A DNA stretch of 64,000 nt from the NCBI RefSeq assembly GCF_030646845.1, contig NZ_JAUSLE010000021.1:124001-188000 (forward strand), given 5' to 3'. The translations under genes and the position numbers were made by a program. Numbering within the stretch: position 1 is the stretch's first letter; each line of letters begins with the position of its first letter. Below the pieces are notes generated by a model. That model made no database searches and had not been told where the DNA came from. It worked only from the letters and a program-made list of their open reading frames with translations. This document shows positions 18,261 through 27,583 of this stretch, in pieces. The DNA is from Rhodoferax sp. GTDB lineage: Bacteria > Pseudomonadota > Gammaproteobacteria > Burkholderiales > Burkholderiaceae_C.

Positions 18261-20117
18261 ATGTCACTGCGTCCTACCCTTGAATTCTTGCTGTACCAAT
18301 GGCTGGACGCCGGCGCGCTGAATGAGCGCGTGCGGTTTGCCGACCATTCCCGCGAAACCTTTGACGCCGTGCTGGACACCTGCGAACGCATTGCCCGCGA
18401 AAAATACGCGCCCTTCAATCGGCTGGTGGACACGCAGGAGCCGCACTTTGACGGCGAGCGCGTGATCCTGCCGCAGGCCACGCATGATGCGCAAAAAGCC
18501 TATGCCGAATCCGGCATGTTGAGCGCCGCGCAGGATTTTGAGATGGGTGGCATGCAATTGCCCTACACCATCGAGGCAGCGGCCAATTCATTCTTCGCCT
18601 GCGCCTCGGTCAGCATTGGCTCCGGCATGCTGACCACCGGCAACGCGAATTTGCTGATGGTGCACGGCACATCATCGCAGAAAGAGGTGTTCTCCAAGAA
18701 CGAGTTTGCCGGACGCTGGTCCGGCACCATGTGCCTGAGCGAGCCGCAGGCCGGCTCCAGCCTGTCGGATGTGGCAACCCGCGCTGTGCCGGATGGCGAA
18801 GGCTTCGAGTCTGACCCGCTGGGGGCGCGCTATCGCCTCAAGGGCAACAAGATGTGGATCTCGGCTGGCGAACATGAGCTGACCGAGAACATCATTCATC
18901 TGGTGCTGGCCAAAATCCCGGGGCCGGATGGCAAGCTGGTTGCGGGCACCCGCGGCATCTCGCTGTTCATCGTGCCCAAGAAAATGGTGAACCCTGCCGG
19001 CGAGCTCACCGGCGAGCGCAACGACGTGGCCCTGGCCGGTCTGAATCACAAGCTGGGTTGGCGCGGCACCACCAACACGCTGTTGAATTTTGGCGAAGGG
19101 AAGTACCCGGTGCGCAGCACCGGAGGTGGCCTGGATGGACAGGGTGCCGGCGCTGTGGGTTATCTGGTGGGCAAGCCCGGCGAAGGTCTGCGCTGCATGT
19201 TCCACATGATGAACGAGGCGCGTATCGGTGTTGGCATTGCGGCCACCATGCTCGGCATGGCGGGCTACTACGCCTCGCTGGACTACGCCAAAAACCGGCC
19301 CCAGGGGCGTCCAGTCGGTGTCGGGGGCAAAGATGCCTCCCAGCCGCAGGTGCGCATCATCGAACACGCGGACGTCAAACGCATGTTGCTGGCGCAAAAA
19401 TCCTACTGTGAAGGCGCGCTGGCCCTGGAGTTGTACTGTGCCCGCCTGGTGGACGAGCAGCATACCGGTGACGCCCAGTCAGCCGACGATGCTCGGTTGC
19501 TGCTGGAGGTACTCACCCCGATCGCCAAGAGCTGGCCCAGTGAATGGTGCCTGGAGGCCAACTCGCTGGCGATCCAGATTCATGGTGGCTATGGTTACAC
19601 CCGCGACTTCCCTGTTGAGCAGTACTGGCGTGACAACCGCCTGAACATGATCCATGAAGGGGCGCACGGGATTCAGGCCATGGACTTGCTGGGCCGCAAG
19701 GTGCTGATGGAGAACGGTCGGGGGCTGGTGCTGCTCAGCGGGCGCATCAATGCCACGGTTGGGCGAGCTAAAGAAGTGCCGGAATTGTCTGCGCATGCGG
19801 ATGCGTTGGCGCAGGCGCTGCAGCAGGTGGCGGGCGCCACGCAGGCTGCCTGGTCCACCGGAATGCCCGTTGATGCGCTGGCCAATGCCGTACCTTATAT
19901 GCAGGCGTTTGGCCACACCGTGCTGGCCTGGATTTGGCTGGATGTGGCACTGGCAGCCTTGACACTGGATGCTACTAAATCAATAGTGGCTACCGCAGGT
20001 AGATTGGGGGCTGCACGCTATTTTTATCACTATGAATTGCCCAAAATCGGGGCCTGGCTTAACGTGGTGTCGAGTCGCGACCAGACCTGCGCCGGCATGC
20101 CGGAAGAGGCTTTTTGA
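18261..20117 (+). CDS. Acyl-CoA dehydrogenase (long, DmdC/FadE-like with extra C-terminal domain)
   Basis: This 618-residue flavoprotein has the acyl-CoA dehydrogenase core: GTMCLSEPQAGSSLSDV (FAD/substrate contact), MWISAGEHELTENIIHLVLA, the NEARIGVGIAATM helix and IQIHGGYGYTRDFPVEQYWRDNRLNMIHEGAHGIQ, which contains the catalytic-Glu region. A C-terminal helical domain of about 130 residues is typical of this subfamily. It introduces the 2,3-double bond and passes electrons to ETF. Residues 571-589 (ATKSIVATAGRLGAARYFY) come from a copy of the dispersed repeat and replace a helix that the paralogue at 49094 encodes differently. Confidence 0.92.
   Translation: MSLRPTLEFLLYQWLDAGALNERVRFADHSRETFDAVLDTCERIAREKYAPFNRLVDTQEPHFDGERVILPQATHDAQKAYAESGMLSAAQDFEMGGMQLPYTIEAAANSFFACASVSIGSGMLTTGNANLLMVHGTSSQKEVFSKNEFAGRWSGTMCLSEPQAGSSLSDVATRAVPDGEGFESDPLGARYRLKGNKMWISAGEHELTENIIHLVLAKIPGPDGKLVAGTRGISLFIVPKKMVNPAGELTGERNDVALAGLNHKLGWRGTTNTLLNFGEGKYPVRSTGGGLDGQGAGAVGYLVGKPGEGLRCMFHMMNEARIGVGIAATMLGMAGYYASLDYAKNRPQGRPVGVGGKDASQPQVRIIEHADVKRMLLAQKSYCEGALALELYCARLVDEQHTGDAQSADDARLLLEVLTPIAKSWPSEWCLEANSLAIQIHGGYGYTRDFPVEQYWRDNRLNMIHEGAHGIQAMDLLGRKVLMENGRGLVLLSGRINATVGRAKEVPELSAHADALAQALQQVAGATQAAWSTGMPVDALANAVPYMQAFGHTVLAWIWLDVALAALTLDATKSIVATAGRLGAARYFYHYELPKIGAWLNVVSSRDQTCAGMPEEAF
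19971..20026 (+). repeat. Dispersed 55-bp repeat, copy B (inside acyl-CoA dehydrogenase)
   Basis: The copy begins GCTACTAAATCAATAGTG, with CGCA at offset 27 and GGGCT at offset 37, and ends in CTATTTTTAT. It is read in frame 1 (GCT ACT AAA TCA ATA GTG), giving Ala-Thr-Lys-Ser-Ile-Val and later Gly-Ala-Ala. Confidence 0.75.
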
Positions 20118-20195
20118 TATCACGCACGGGACACGCAAATCGCGAGTGCACACGGCACAATCTGCCATCAAATCTGCCACATACAAGGAGACCTC

Positions 20196-20987
20196 ATGAC
20201 CCGTACCATTCAACAACTTTTTGACCTCACCGGCAAGACCGCCCTCGTGACTGGTGGTTCGCGCGGCTTGGGCTTGCAGATGGCGCACGCACTGGGTGAA
20301 GCTGGCGCCAGGGTCATGCTCAGTTCACGCAAAGCCGAAGACCTGGAGCAGGCGGTTGCCGAACTGCAGGCGGCCGGCATTGATGCCCGCTGGGTTGCGG
20401 CCGATTGCGCCAAAGACGCCGAGATTCACCGGCTGGCAGATGAGACGCTGCAGCGCATGGGCGATGTGGATATTCTGGTGAACAACGCGGGTGCGGCCTG
20501 GGGCGCCCTGGCGGAAGACCACCCCATTGAGGCGTGGGACAAGGTGATGAACCTCAACGTGCGGGGCTACTTCATTCTGAGCCAGGTCATCGCCAAAAGA
20601 AGCATGATCGCGCGCCGCTCGGGCCGCATTATCAACGTGGCATCCATCGCCGGTCTGGGCGGTAATCCGCCAGAGATGACCACGATCGCCTACAACACCT
20701 CCAAAGGTGCCGTGATCAACTTCACGCGTGCGCTGGGTGCGGAATGGGGCAAGTACAACATCACTGTCAATGCCATCTGCCCAGGTTTTTTTCCGAGCAA
20801 GATGACCATGGGCACGCTGGCGGCACTGGGTGAGGAAAAGCTGGCGGCCAGCGCACCGCTCAAACGCCTGGGCGATGACGAAGACCTCAAGGGCTTGTGC
20901 GTGCTGTACGCCTCCGACGCCGGCAAGCACATCACCGGCCAGTGGCTGGCAGTGGATGGCGGCGTCAGTGTGGTGACAGGCGGCTAA
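20196..20987 (+). CDS. Short-chain dehydrogenase/reductase (classical SDR)
   Basis: This 263-residue SDR has the glycine motif TGGSRGLG (about residues 18-25), NNAG in ILVNNAGAAWG, the catalytic Ser region INVASIAG and the YxxxK motif YNTSKGAVINF. It probably reduces or oxidises a 3-oxo/3-hydroxy substrate with NAD(P)H. AAGGAG precedes the ATG. It begins a tight run with the hotdog thioesterase, MDR reductase, GST-like protein and a second SDR, all apparently in one catabolic cluster. The substrate is unknown. Confidence 0.9.
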   Translation: MTRTIQQLFDLTGKTALVTGGSRGLGLQMAHALGEAGARVMLSSRKAEDLEQAVAELQAAGIDARWVAADCAKDAEIHRLADETLQRMGDVDILVNNAGAAWGALAEDHPIEAWDKVMNLNVRGYFILSQVIAKRSMIARRSGRIINVASIAGLGGNPPEMTTIAYNTSKGAVINFTRALGAEWGKYNITVNAICPGFFPSKMTMGTLAALGEEKLAASAPLKRLGDDEDLKGLCVLYASDAGKHITGQWLAVDGGVSVVTGG

Positions 20988-20991
20988 AGCT

Positions 20992-21453
20992 GTGACTGTG
21001 CAGAATTTCGGCATGGGCTTTGGCGTTGAAATTCCGTTTGTCAATCACTTGGGTTTTGAGCTCAAGCTGTTTGACGCCGGGTTTTCCGAATTGCTTTATG
21101 CGCCCAGGGCCGAGCACCTCAATTCGTTCGGTGTGACGCATGGCGGCGCACTCATGACCCTGCTGGACGTCACCATGGCAGCGGCGGCGCGCAGTGTGCA
21201 AAACGACATGGGTGTGGTCACCATCGAGATGAAGACCAGCTTCATGCAGCCGGCGCGCGGCAAGCTCACTGGCAAGGGGCATTTGATGCATCGCACCGCC
21301 ACCATGGCCTTTACGGAGGGCACGATTTTTGACGAAGAAGGGCGCGCATGCGCCCACGCCACCGGCACTTTCAAGTACGTCAAACGCCTGCCAACAGGTC
21401 CCAAAAGCGCCAATGCGCTGAATGTGACCTCGGGCGTCATTTCCACCGATTAA
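20992..21453 (+). CDS. Hotdog-fold (PaaI-type) acyl-CoA thioesterase
   Basis: This protein of about 153 residues shows the hotdog core: HGGALMTLLDVTMAAAARS, VTIEMKTSFMQPARG and MAFTEGTIFDEEGRACAHATGTFKY. Such enzymes release free acid from acyl-CoA and may recycle CoA when unusual intermediates build up. The start is uncertain: GTG at 20992, four bases after the SDR stop, gives 153 residues, while an ATG at 21013 gives 146. Co-transcription with the preceding SDR is likely. Confidence 0.85.
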   Translation: MTVQNFGMGFGVEIPFVNHLGFELKLFDAGFSELLYAPRAEHLNSFGVTHGGALMTLLDVTMAAAARSVQNDMGVVTIEMKTSFMQPARGKLTGKGHLMHRTATMAFTEGTIFDEEGRACAHATGTFKYVKRLPTGPKSANALNVTSGVISTD

Positions 21454-21472
21454 TATTTTTCAGGAGTTCCCC

Positions 21473-22489
21473 ATGCCCCAAAACAAGCAGATTCATCTGG
21501 ACAACCGTCCCACCGGCGAAGCGCTGGCCAGCAACTTCAAACTGGTGATCAGCGAGACGCCATCGCTGCAGGACGGGCAGGTGCTGGTGCGCCATCATTT
21601 CCTGAGCCTCGACCCCTATATGCGTGGCCGGATGAACGACGCCAAGAGTTATGCCGTGCCGCAGGCCTTGGGCCAAACCATGGGCGGTGGCACGGTAGGT
21701 GAGGTGGTGGAGTCCAGAAATGCCAAGTTCGCAGTCGGCGACAAGGTCGTTGGCATGGGCGGCTGGCAGCAATACAGTGTGGTCGACGCCAATCAGCCAG
21801 GGGCCTTGCGCAAAGTCGACACCACCCATGTTCCCCTGAGCGCCTACCTGGGCGCGGTGGGCATGCCGGGCGTTACCGCCTGGTATGGCCTGGTGAAAAT
21901 CATCGAGCCGAAAACCGGCGAAACGATGGTGGTGAGCGCGGCCACCGGCGCGGTGGGCAGTGCCTTTGCCGCCCTGTCGAAAGCGCGCGGCTGTCGCACG
22001 GTCGGCATTGCCGGCGGCCCGGACAAATGCAGGTACGCCGTCGATGAACTGGGTTTTGATGTCTGCATCGACTACAAGCTGCACAAAGACGCGGCGTCGT
22101 TGTCCAACGCCCTGAAGGACGCCTGTCCGGACGGCATCGATGGTTATTTTGAAAACGTGGGTGGCATGGTGCTGGACGCAGTGCTGCCACGCATGAATGC
22201 ATTTGGCCGCATTGCCGTATGCGGCATGATTGCCGGCTACGACGGCGCGCCGTTGCCGTTGACCTATCCGGCGCTGATTCTGACGAACCGGCTCAAGGTG
22301 CAGGGATTCATCGTCAGCGAACATATGGAAGTCTGGCCTGAGGCGCTCAAAGAACTGGGCACACTGGTGGCCACGGGCAAGCTCAAGGCGCGCGAATCGA
22401 TTGCACAGGGTATTGAGGCGGCACCGGAAGCCTTCCTGGGTTTGCTCAAGGGCAGAAATTTCGGCAAGCAACTGGTTCGTCTGGTCTAG
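21473..22489 (+). CDS. NADP-dependent MDR-family oxidoreductase (CurA/leukotriene B4 dehydrogenase-like)
   Basis: This 338-residue zinc-independent medium-chain reductase has the family marks FLSLDPYMRGRM, MGGGTVGEVVES and GMPGVTAWYGLVKI. Its nucleotide-binding loop ATGAVGSAFAALSKARG differs slightly from the usual AxxGxxG, and DGYFENVGG and GRNFGKQLVRL are also present. It should reduce the double bond of alpha,beta-unsaturated ketones or aldehydes with NADPH. CAGGAG lies just before the ATG. It sits between the thioesterase and GST-like genes, consistent with detoxification of reactive catabolic intermediates. Confidence 0.9.
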   Translation: MPQNKQIHLDNRPTGEALASNFKLVISETPSLQDGQVLVRHHFLSLDPYMRGRMNDAKSYAVPQALGQTMGGGTVGEVVESRNAKFAVGDKVVGMGGWQQYSVVDANQPGALRKVDTTHVPLSAYLGAVGMPGVTAWYGLVKIIEPKTGETMVVSAATGAVGSAFAALSKARGCRTVGIAGGPDKCRYAVDELGFDVCIDYKLHKDAASLSNALKDACPDGIDGYFENVGGMVLDAVLPRMNAFGRIAVCGMIAGYDGAPLPLTYPALILTNRLKVQGFIVSEHMEVWPEALKELGTLVATGKLKARESIAQGIEAAPEAFLGLLKGRNFGKQLVRLV

Positions 22490-22524
22490 ACAGTTCCAAC
22501 ATCAGACAACATCAGGACAAAGGC

Positions 22525-23460
22525 ATGGCCGACATCATTCTTCATCACTATTCCACTTCGCCATTCTCAGAAAAAATCCGGCTGGTGCTGGGGTATAAAA
22601 AATTGGCCTGGAAGTCGGTGATCATTCCGAGCATCATGCCCAAGCCTGATGTGCAGGCCCTTACCGGGGGTTACCGCAAGACGCCTTTCATGCAGATTGG
22701 CGCCGACATCTACTGCGACAGCGCGCTGATCTGTGACGTGCTGGAACACCGCCAGCCCGCGCCCAAGCTCTACCCCGAGGGCATCCAGGGCCTGGCGCGC
22801 ATCACGGCGCAATGGGCCGACACCACGCTGTTCTGGGCTGCGATGGGCTACAACCTCAGTCCAAAAGGTGCCGCGCATATGTTTGCCGGCGCTCCGCCCG
22901 AGGTTGCCAAAGCCTTTGGGGAAGACCGCGGCAAGATGGCCGCTGGCATGACGCGTCTGCGCCCGGGGGACGCTACGGCAGCCTACAAGAGTTACTTGCG
23001 TCGCCTGTCCAATATGCTTAAAGGCAGCGCCTTTTTGCTGGGCGCAGCACCCACGGCGGCCGACTTTGCTGCCTACCATCCGCTGTGGTTCTCACGCGTG
23101 CGGGTGCCGGAAATGGCAGGCATTCTGGATGCCACTCCGGACGTGCTGGCCTGGATGGACCGGGTGGCTGCGCTGGGTCATGGCAGTCTGCAGAAGTTCA
23201 GCGCGGCAGAAGCCGTGGCACTGGCTGCCCAGTCAACGCCGCTCGCTGTTGCAGACGAGGTGTTCCAGGACGAACACGGCATTCCCTTGGGCAGCCGCGT
23301 CACCATTGCGGCCGAGAGTTTTGGATCGGAGGCCACCGAGGGCGAACTCATCGCCGCCACCCGTATGCACTACACCCTGCGCCGTACCGACGAACGCGCT
23401 GGCACCCTGCATGTGCATTTCCCGCGTATCGGCTACGTTTTGAGAAAAGCTGAAGCCTGA
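22525..23460 (+). CDS. Glutathione S-transferase family protein with extra C-terminal domain
   Basis: This 311-residue protein has a GST thioredoxin-fold N-terminus (HHYSTSPFSEKIRLVLGYKKL, then YRKTPFMQIG and CDSALICDVLE) and a helical domain to about residue 225 (LGAAPTAADFAAYHPLWF). About 85 more residues (TPLAVADEVF to the end) form an unusual C-terminal domain that is not part of ordinary GSTs. It has Ser where many bacterial GSTs carry a catalytic Cys. Its neighbours suggest a role in the same catabolic operon; the reaction is unknown. Confidence 0.8.
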   Translation: MADIILHHYSTSPFSEKIRLVLGYKKLAWKSVIIPSIMPKPDVQALTGGYRKTPFMQIGADIYCDSALICDVLEHRQPAPKLYPEGIQGLARITAQWADTTLFWAAMGYNLSPKGAAHMFAGAPPEVAKAFGEDRGKMAAGMTRLRPGDATAAYKSYLRRLSNMLKGSAFLLGAAPTAADFAAYHPLWFSRVRVPEMAGILDATPDVLAWMDRVAALGHGSLQKFSAAEAVALAAQSTPLAVADEVFQDEHGIPLGSRVTIAAESFGSEATEGELIAATRMHYTLRRTDERAGTLHVHFPRIGYVLRKAEA

Positions 23461-23490
23461 GCGGCAGGCTGAGGCACTAACAGGAACATC

Positions 23491-24396
23491 ATGATTACAG
23501 AATTCAAAGGCAAAACGGCCGTTCTCACCGGCGCGGGCTCAGGCTTTGGCATGGAATGCGCCCGCATCGGCGCCAGACTGGGCATGAATCTGGTGCTGGC
23601 CGATGTGCAGCAGGACGCGCTCGACAAAGCTGCGGCCGAGATGCAGGATGCGGGCGCACAGGTGCTGGCCGTCCGACTGGATGTCTCCAAGGCCAGCGAA
23701 GTGGAAGCCCTGGGCGTGGCCGTGCAAAAGCGCTTTGGCGCGCCGCACTTTGTCTTCAATAACGCGGGTGTTGGGGCAGGGGGGCTGATCTGGGAGAACA
23801 CGGCCGCTGACTGGGAATGGGTGATTGGCGTGAACCTGATGGGTGTCGCCCATGGTCTGCGTGTCTTCACGCCCATGATGCTCGACGCTGCCAAAAAAGA
23901 CCCAGCCTACCAGGGCCACATCGTCAACACCGCCAGCATGGCCGGCTTGCTCAATGCCCCCAACATGGGCATTTACAACGCCAGCAAACATGCGGTGGTG
24001 AGCATGAGCGAGACGCTGTACCAGGACCTGGCGCTGGTCACCGATCAGATCAGCGCCTCGGTGTTGTGCCCGTTCTTTGTGCCGACCGGCATCAGCCAGA
24101 GCCATCGCAATCGCCCGGCGGATACTGCCGCGGACCAACCCACCCGAAGCCAGCTGATCGGTCAGGCCATGAGCGACAAGGCCGTGGGGTCGGGGAAAGT
24201 CAGTGCCGCTGACGTGGCGCAAAAAGTGTTCGATGCCATTGCCGCCAACCAGTTCTATATCTACAGCCACCCCAAAGCGATTGGCTCGGTGCAGGTCCGG
24301 CTGGAAGACATCATGCTGGCCCGCAATCCGACCGATCCGTTCTCCCACAAGCCGGAATTGGGGGTTGAATTGAAGCGGGCGCTGAGAGCAGATTAG
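23491..24396 (+). CDS. Short-chain dehydrogenase/reductase
   Basis: This 301-residue classical SDR has the cofactor motif GAGSGFG at about residue 16, NNAGVGAGG, the Ser region VNTASMAGLLN and the active-site YNASKHAVVSM. It is longer than a typical SDR because of an extended C-terminal part (residues about 230-301) that contains QFYIYSHPKAIGSVQVRLEDI, as in SDRs acting on bulky alcohols. It is the last gene of the plus-strand catabolic cluster and converges on the GGDEF/EAL gene. The substrate is unknown. Confidence 0.9.
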   Translation: MITEFKGKTAVLTGAGSGFGMECARIGARLGMNLVLADVQQDALDKAAAEMQDAGAQVLAVRLDVSKASEVEALGVAVQKRFGAPHFVFNNAGVGAGGLIWENTAADWEWVIGVNLMGVAHGLRVFTPMMLDAAKKDPAYQGHIVNTASMAGLLNAPNMGIYNASKHAVVSMSETLYQDLALVTDQISASVLCPFFVPTGISQSHRNRPADTAADQPTRSQLIGQAMSDKAVGSGKVSAADVAQKVFDAIAANQFYIYSHPKAIGSVQVRLEDIMLARNPTDPFSHKPELGVELKRALRAD

Positions 24397-24443
24397 GAGA
24401 AGGTGGATTTATGACCGGGAGCGCCGCTGTCGGCGCGTCAGGG

Positions 24444-27400
24444 TCAATGCATCTTGACGGAGCGGGCTTCGGAAAACAGATCCACTTGCGCCAGGATCTG
24501 TTCTGGTTTTCCGATCAGGGACACGTACTCGGCAAGCGTCTGGTCCTGAATGAAGCTGGCAGATGATTCGGCTGTGAGCAGTTTGTCAGGGTGCTGAGGA
24601 CGCGCCACCACAAATCCCTGCACGTAATCGACTCCAATTTCAGTGAGGGTCTGCACCGTCGCGTTGTCTTCGGCCCATTCGGCGATTACTTTCATGCCCA
24701 GGTTCTTGGCCAGGCTGACGATGGCTTCAACAATGGCGATGTTGGCGGGGTGCTTGTTCATGTTGACGATGAAGCTGCCGTCGATCTTCAGCAGATCCGC
24801 CGTGAACTCCTTCAAGTAAGAGAACGAGGTATAACCCGCGCCGAAATCGTCCAGTGCCACTTTGGCGCCGTAGCCTCGCACCTTGTCGACGAACCGCCGG
24901 GTATTCTCCACATCGTGCAAAGCCACGCTTTCGGTGATCTCAAGGCACAGCTTGCCGACGATATGCAGGTTTTGTTCAAACGTGGCGTACACATCCTGCA
25001 GGAACTTCTCATCGTTTAGCGAGGCTCCACTCAGGTTCATGCAGACGAATTTCGTGTGCTGCATCTGGAGCTGGTTTTTGTCGAGCCAGGCCAGCGTGGT
25101 GGCCAGGACCCAGCGGTCGATCACGCCCATCCGGCCGCTGGCTTCGCCCGCCGCAATCAGGTGGTCGGTGCGAACCACCTGACCATTTGCGTCACGCATG
25201 CGCAGCAACACCTCGAAGTTGAGCGATTCATGCGGCGCCGTCAGTGACATGATGGGCTGCATTTCCAGATACAGGCCATCGGTGGCGGAACTGGTGGCAA
25301 GCAGCGCAATCAGCTTGAGTTCAGCCTCGTGCTGCTGGAACGCGAGGGCATCCCTTTCATAGACCACGAGCCCGGCCCCGTTGGCCGACTTTGCCTGGCG
25401 ACACGCGCGATCGGCAGAGGACATCGCGTCGTTGAACTGCATGCCGGGGCTGATCTCGACAAGTCCGATGGAGCCGCGAACATGAAACGCCTTGTCGCCT
25501 ACGCGGTAAGGCCGGGTGCTAATGCTGTCGATGATGCCCCTGCACATCAGCGAGGCCAGAGCGATTGGTGTGTCAGGAAACAGGATAACGAATTCGTCGC
25601 CACCAACCCGGCCGAACTGAATGTCCCGCGACAGCATGCCCGAGACGCGCGTGCATACCTGCCGCAAAACTTCATCGCCGGCACCGTGGCCAAACAGATC
25701 GTTGATCAATTTGAAACGGTCGAGGTCAAGGTAAGCCAGGGATAGCGAACCACCTTCAGGCACCTTCTCAATGGCGCTGTTGATCACTTGCTTGATGCCA
25801 CGGCGGTTCAGTATCTTTGTCAGTGAATCGTGGTTGGCCAGGAACTGAAGGTCGGCAGTGGCCCTGGATTTCTCAGTCACGTCCTGCAGGGAGCCCTCGA
25901 TCTTGCCGCGCGCCAGCGTTGCCTTGACGAGAAAGCGCTTGGACTCAGCGGTTCCCGGCAATCGCTTACCCCTGATTTCCATCTCGTCTTCATTGTTGTT
26001 GTGCACCAGTTGATGGAGTCGGGTCCAGGTTTCTTCGTTGAAATACTGCTGCCATGCATTACGGCCAGGTGTCAGCACATTCGTGCCCAGCATGCCGAGC
26101 AGCGCCGGGTTGGCACTCATGAACCGGCCGCGCAGGTCAAGGGTGAACAGGCCAATCGGCATGGCCTCATAGGTGTGTTCGAGTTCGGCCTGGACTTCCA
26201 GGCGTTCCTTGTGCTCTTCGTACATCTGCTCGGCGATGGCCAGCGCAGCCAACAGGCTTGATGACAGCGCAGCGGTCACAGTGTTCAGAGTGCCGACAAG
26301 CCCCTTGATGCCATAGGCAGCAGCCAGTATCTCGGATAGAGTGGCAAGCAGAGTGATTGCGAGCGAAGCGGCATACCATAGGGCAACCCTTGAACGAGTC
26401 TGCAGAACGATACTGACCAGACTGACCATTGCCAAGAGCAATGCAGTGCTACCGACGAACCACATGGTCTGTAAATAGACGCTTCGCGGCAAAATGATGG
26501 CGGCCAGAAGCAGTGCCAGGCAAAGCCCTTCAGCGATATTGATGAGGATTGCATAGCGATTTTTTTTGAGGTCATCGCGGAACAGGGCCTTGAACAGCGT
26601 CACTGTTAGCAGCCCCCAGACTGCCCGCGTTACCGATCGTCCTTGCGCCAGCCATTCTTGTGGCACCTCATGATTTAGCCACTGAAGGTCCCAGCCACCA
26701 GAAGTCGCGCTGACTCTAAGCGACACGATGAGCCAGGCTGCAAATATGATGTAAATTTTTTGACGATTGATCAGCGCAGTCAGCAAAACAAATATGGCAA
26801 GAACCATCATGCCGCCGTCCAGCAACCCGGACTTGCGATGAAAATCCTGGACCGATATGTCAAGATTTTCACTAGTCCACAAGTCTGCCGTCAATCTCGC
26901 AGGGCCCTGGAACGAAGCCCGGCAAATTACTTCCTGATTTGGACGATCAAGTTTGAGTGTGAAGCCTGCCTTGGCCCGGACCAAAGCTCCGGCCGGGTCG
27001 CTGCCCGTCGTGTGACCGAGAGGGGAGAGCGACGGGCCGTCCCAGCAAGCCAGATCGAGGACGTGCCGTGAGGGCAACTCCACCATACTGGCAGAGTCTG
27101 GAGTTAATGGTGCTTTGAAGCTGAACCAAACTGGCACTTCTGATAGTTTGGTTTCGTATTGTCTTTTGCCCGGAATGAGTGCCAGTTTCTTCTGAACATC
27201 TGCAACTGTTTCCGTACCGCTTGACTGCGGCAGAACATGCAATTCGAGATGCTTGTCAGGACTCGATGTATACAGATTGTCCCAAAGAAGCAGCGAAGCC
27301 AGAGTCACTGCCACCAGGACCACGGGAATGAGATAGATCGAAATGATCCACGAGACCCGTTCAACCCCAGCTTGAACGCATCCCCATTTCAATCCCCTGA

Positions 27401-27458
27401 ATCCCATAAGACGTTGCAGCATCGCTTTCCACGCAGTATTGACGGTTGGCTGCCGCAA
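24444..27458 (-). CDS. Membrane GGDEF/EAL c-di-GMP signalling protein with PAS domain
   Basis: This 1004-residue protein has an N-terminal membrane segment, a periplasmic region of about 150 residues and a seven-helix membrane block (about 215-410) resembling 7TMR-DISM sensors. A PAS domain (about 430-530), a GGDEF domain (GRVGGDEFVILF near residue 620) and an EAL domain follow. The EAL motif reads EVL (NFEVLLRM), but the catalytic regions DDFGAGYTSFSYL and DLLKIDGSF are kept, so diguanylate cyclase and phosphodiesterase activity are both possible. No RxxD inhibitory site precedes GGDEF. GC content in the N-terminal third is visibly lower than in neighbours. It lies 125 bases downstream of the FeeM-like gene on the same strand. 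Confidence 0.9.
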   Translation of the reverse strand: MRQPTVNTAWKAMLQRLMGFRGLKWGCVQAGVERVSWIISIYLIPVVLVAVTLASLLLWDNLYTSSPDKHLELHVLPQSSGTETVADVQKKLALIPGKRQYETKLSEVPVWFSFKAPLTPDSASMVELPSRHVLDLACWDGPSLSPLGHTTGSDPAGALVRAKAGFTLKLDRPNQEVICRASFQGPARLTADLWTSENLDISVQDFHRKSGLLDGGMMVLAIFVLLTALINRQKIYIIFAAWLIVSLRVSATSGGWDLQWLNHEVPQEWLAQGRSVTRAVWGLLTVTLFKALFRDDLKKNRYAILINIAEGLCLALLLAAIILPRSVYLQTMWFVGSTALLLAMVSLVSIVLQTRSRVALWYAASLAITLLATLSEILAAAYGIKGLVGTLNTVTAALSSSLLAALAIAEQMYEEHKERLEVQAELEHTYEAMPIGLFTLDLRGRFMSANPALLGMLGTNVLTPGRNAWQQYFNEETWTRLHQLVHNNNEDEMEIRGKRLPGTAESKRFLVKATLARGKIEGSLQDVTEKSRATADLQFLANHDSLTKILNRRGIKQVINSAIEKVPEGGSLSLAYLDLDRFKLINDLFGHGAGDEVLRQVCTRVSGMLSRDIQFGRVGGDEFVILFPDTPIALASLMCRGIIDSISTRPYRVGDKAFHVRGSIGLVEISPGMQFNDAMSSADRACRQAKSANGAGLVVYERDALAFQQHEAELKLIALLATSSATDGLYLEMQPIMSLTAPHESLNFEVLLRMRDANGQVVRTDHLIAAGEASGRMGVIDRWVLATTLAWLDKNQLQMQHTKFVCMNLSGASLNDEKFLQDVYATFEQNLHIVGKLCLEITESVALHDVENTRRFVDKVRGYGAKVALDDFGAGYTSFSYLKEFTADLLKIDGSFIVNMNKHPANIAIVEAIVSLAKNLGMKVIAEWAEDNATVQTLTEIGVDYVQGFVVARPQHPDKLLTAESSASFIQDQTLAEYVSLIGKPEQILAQVDLFSEARSVKMH

Positions 27459-27583
27459 TCGTGCGACCCTGCTCCGTACGTTGACAGACCAAGCGGAAGG
27501 GTAGCATAACGCTATGAACTATGTAGCACTGTCACTATCCGGGATTAGTTGTTTCTATGCCAATCCCGTTCATTTCGTTCGAA

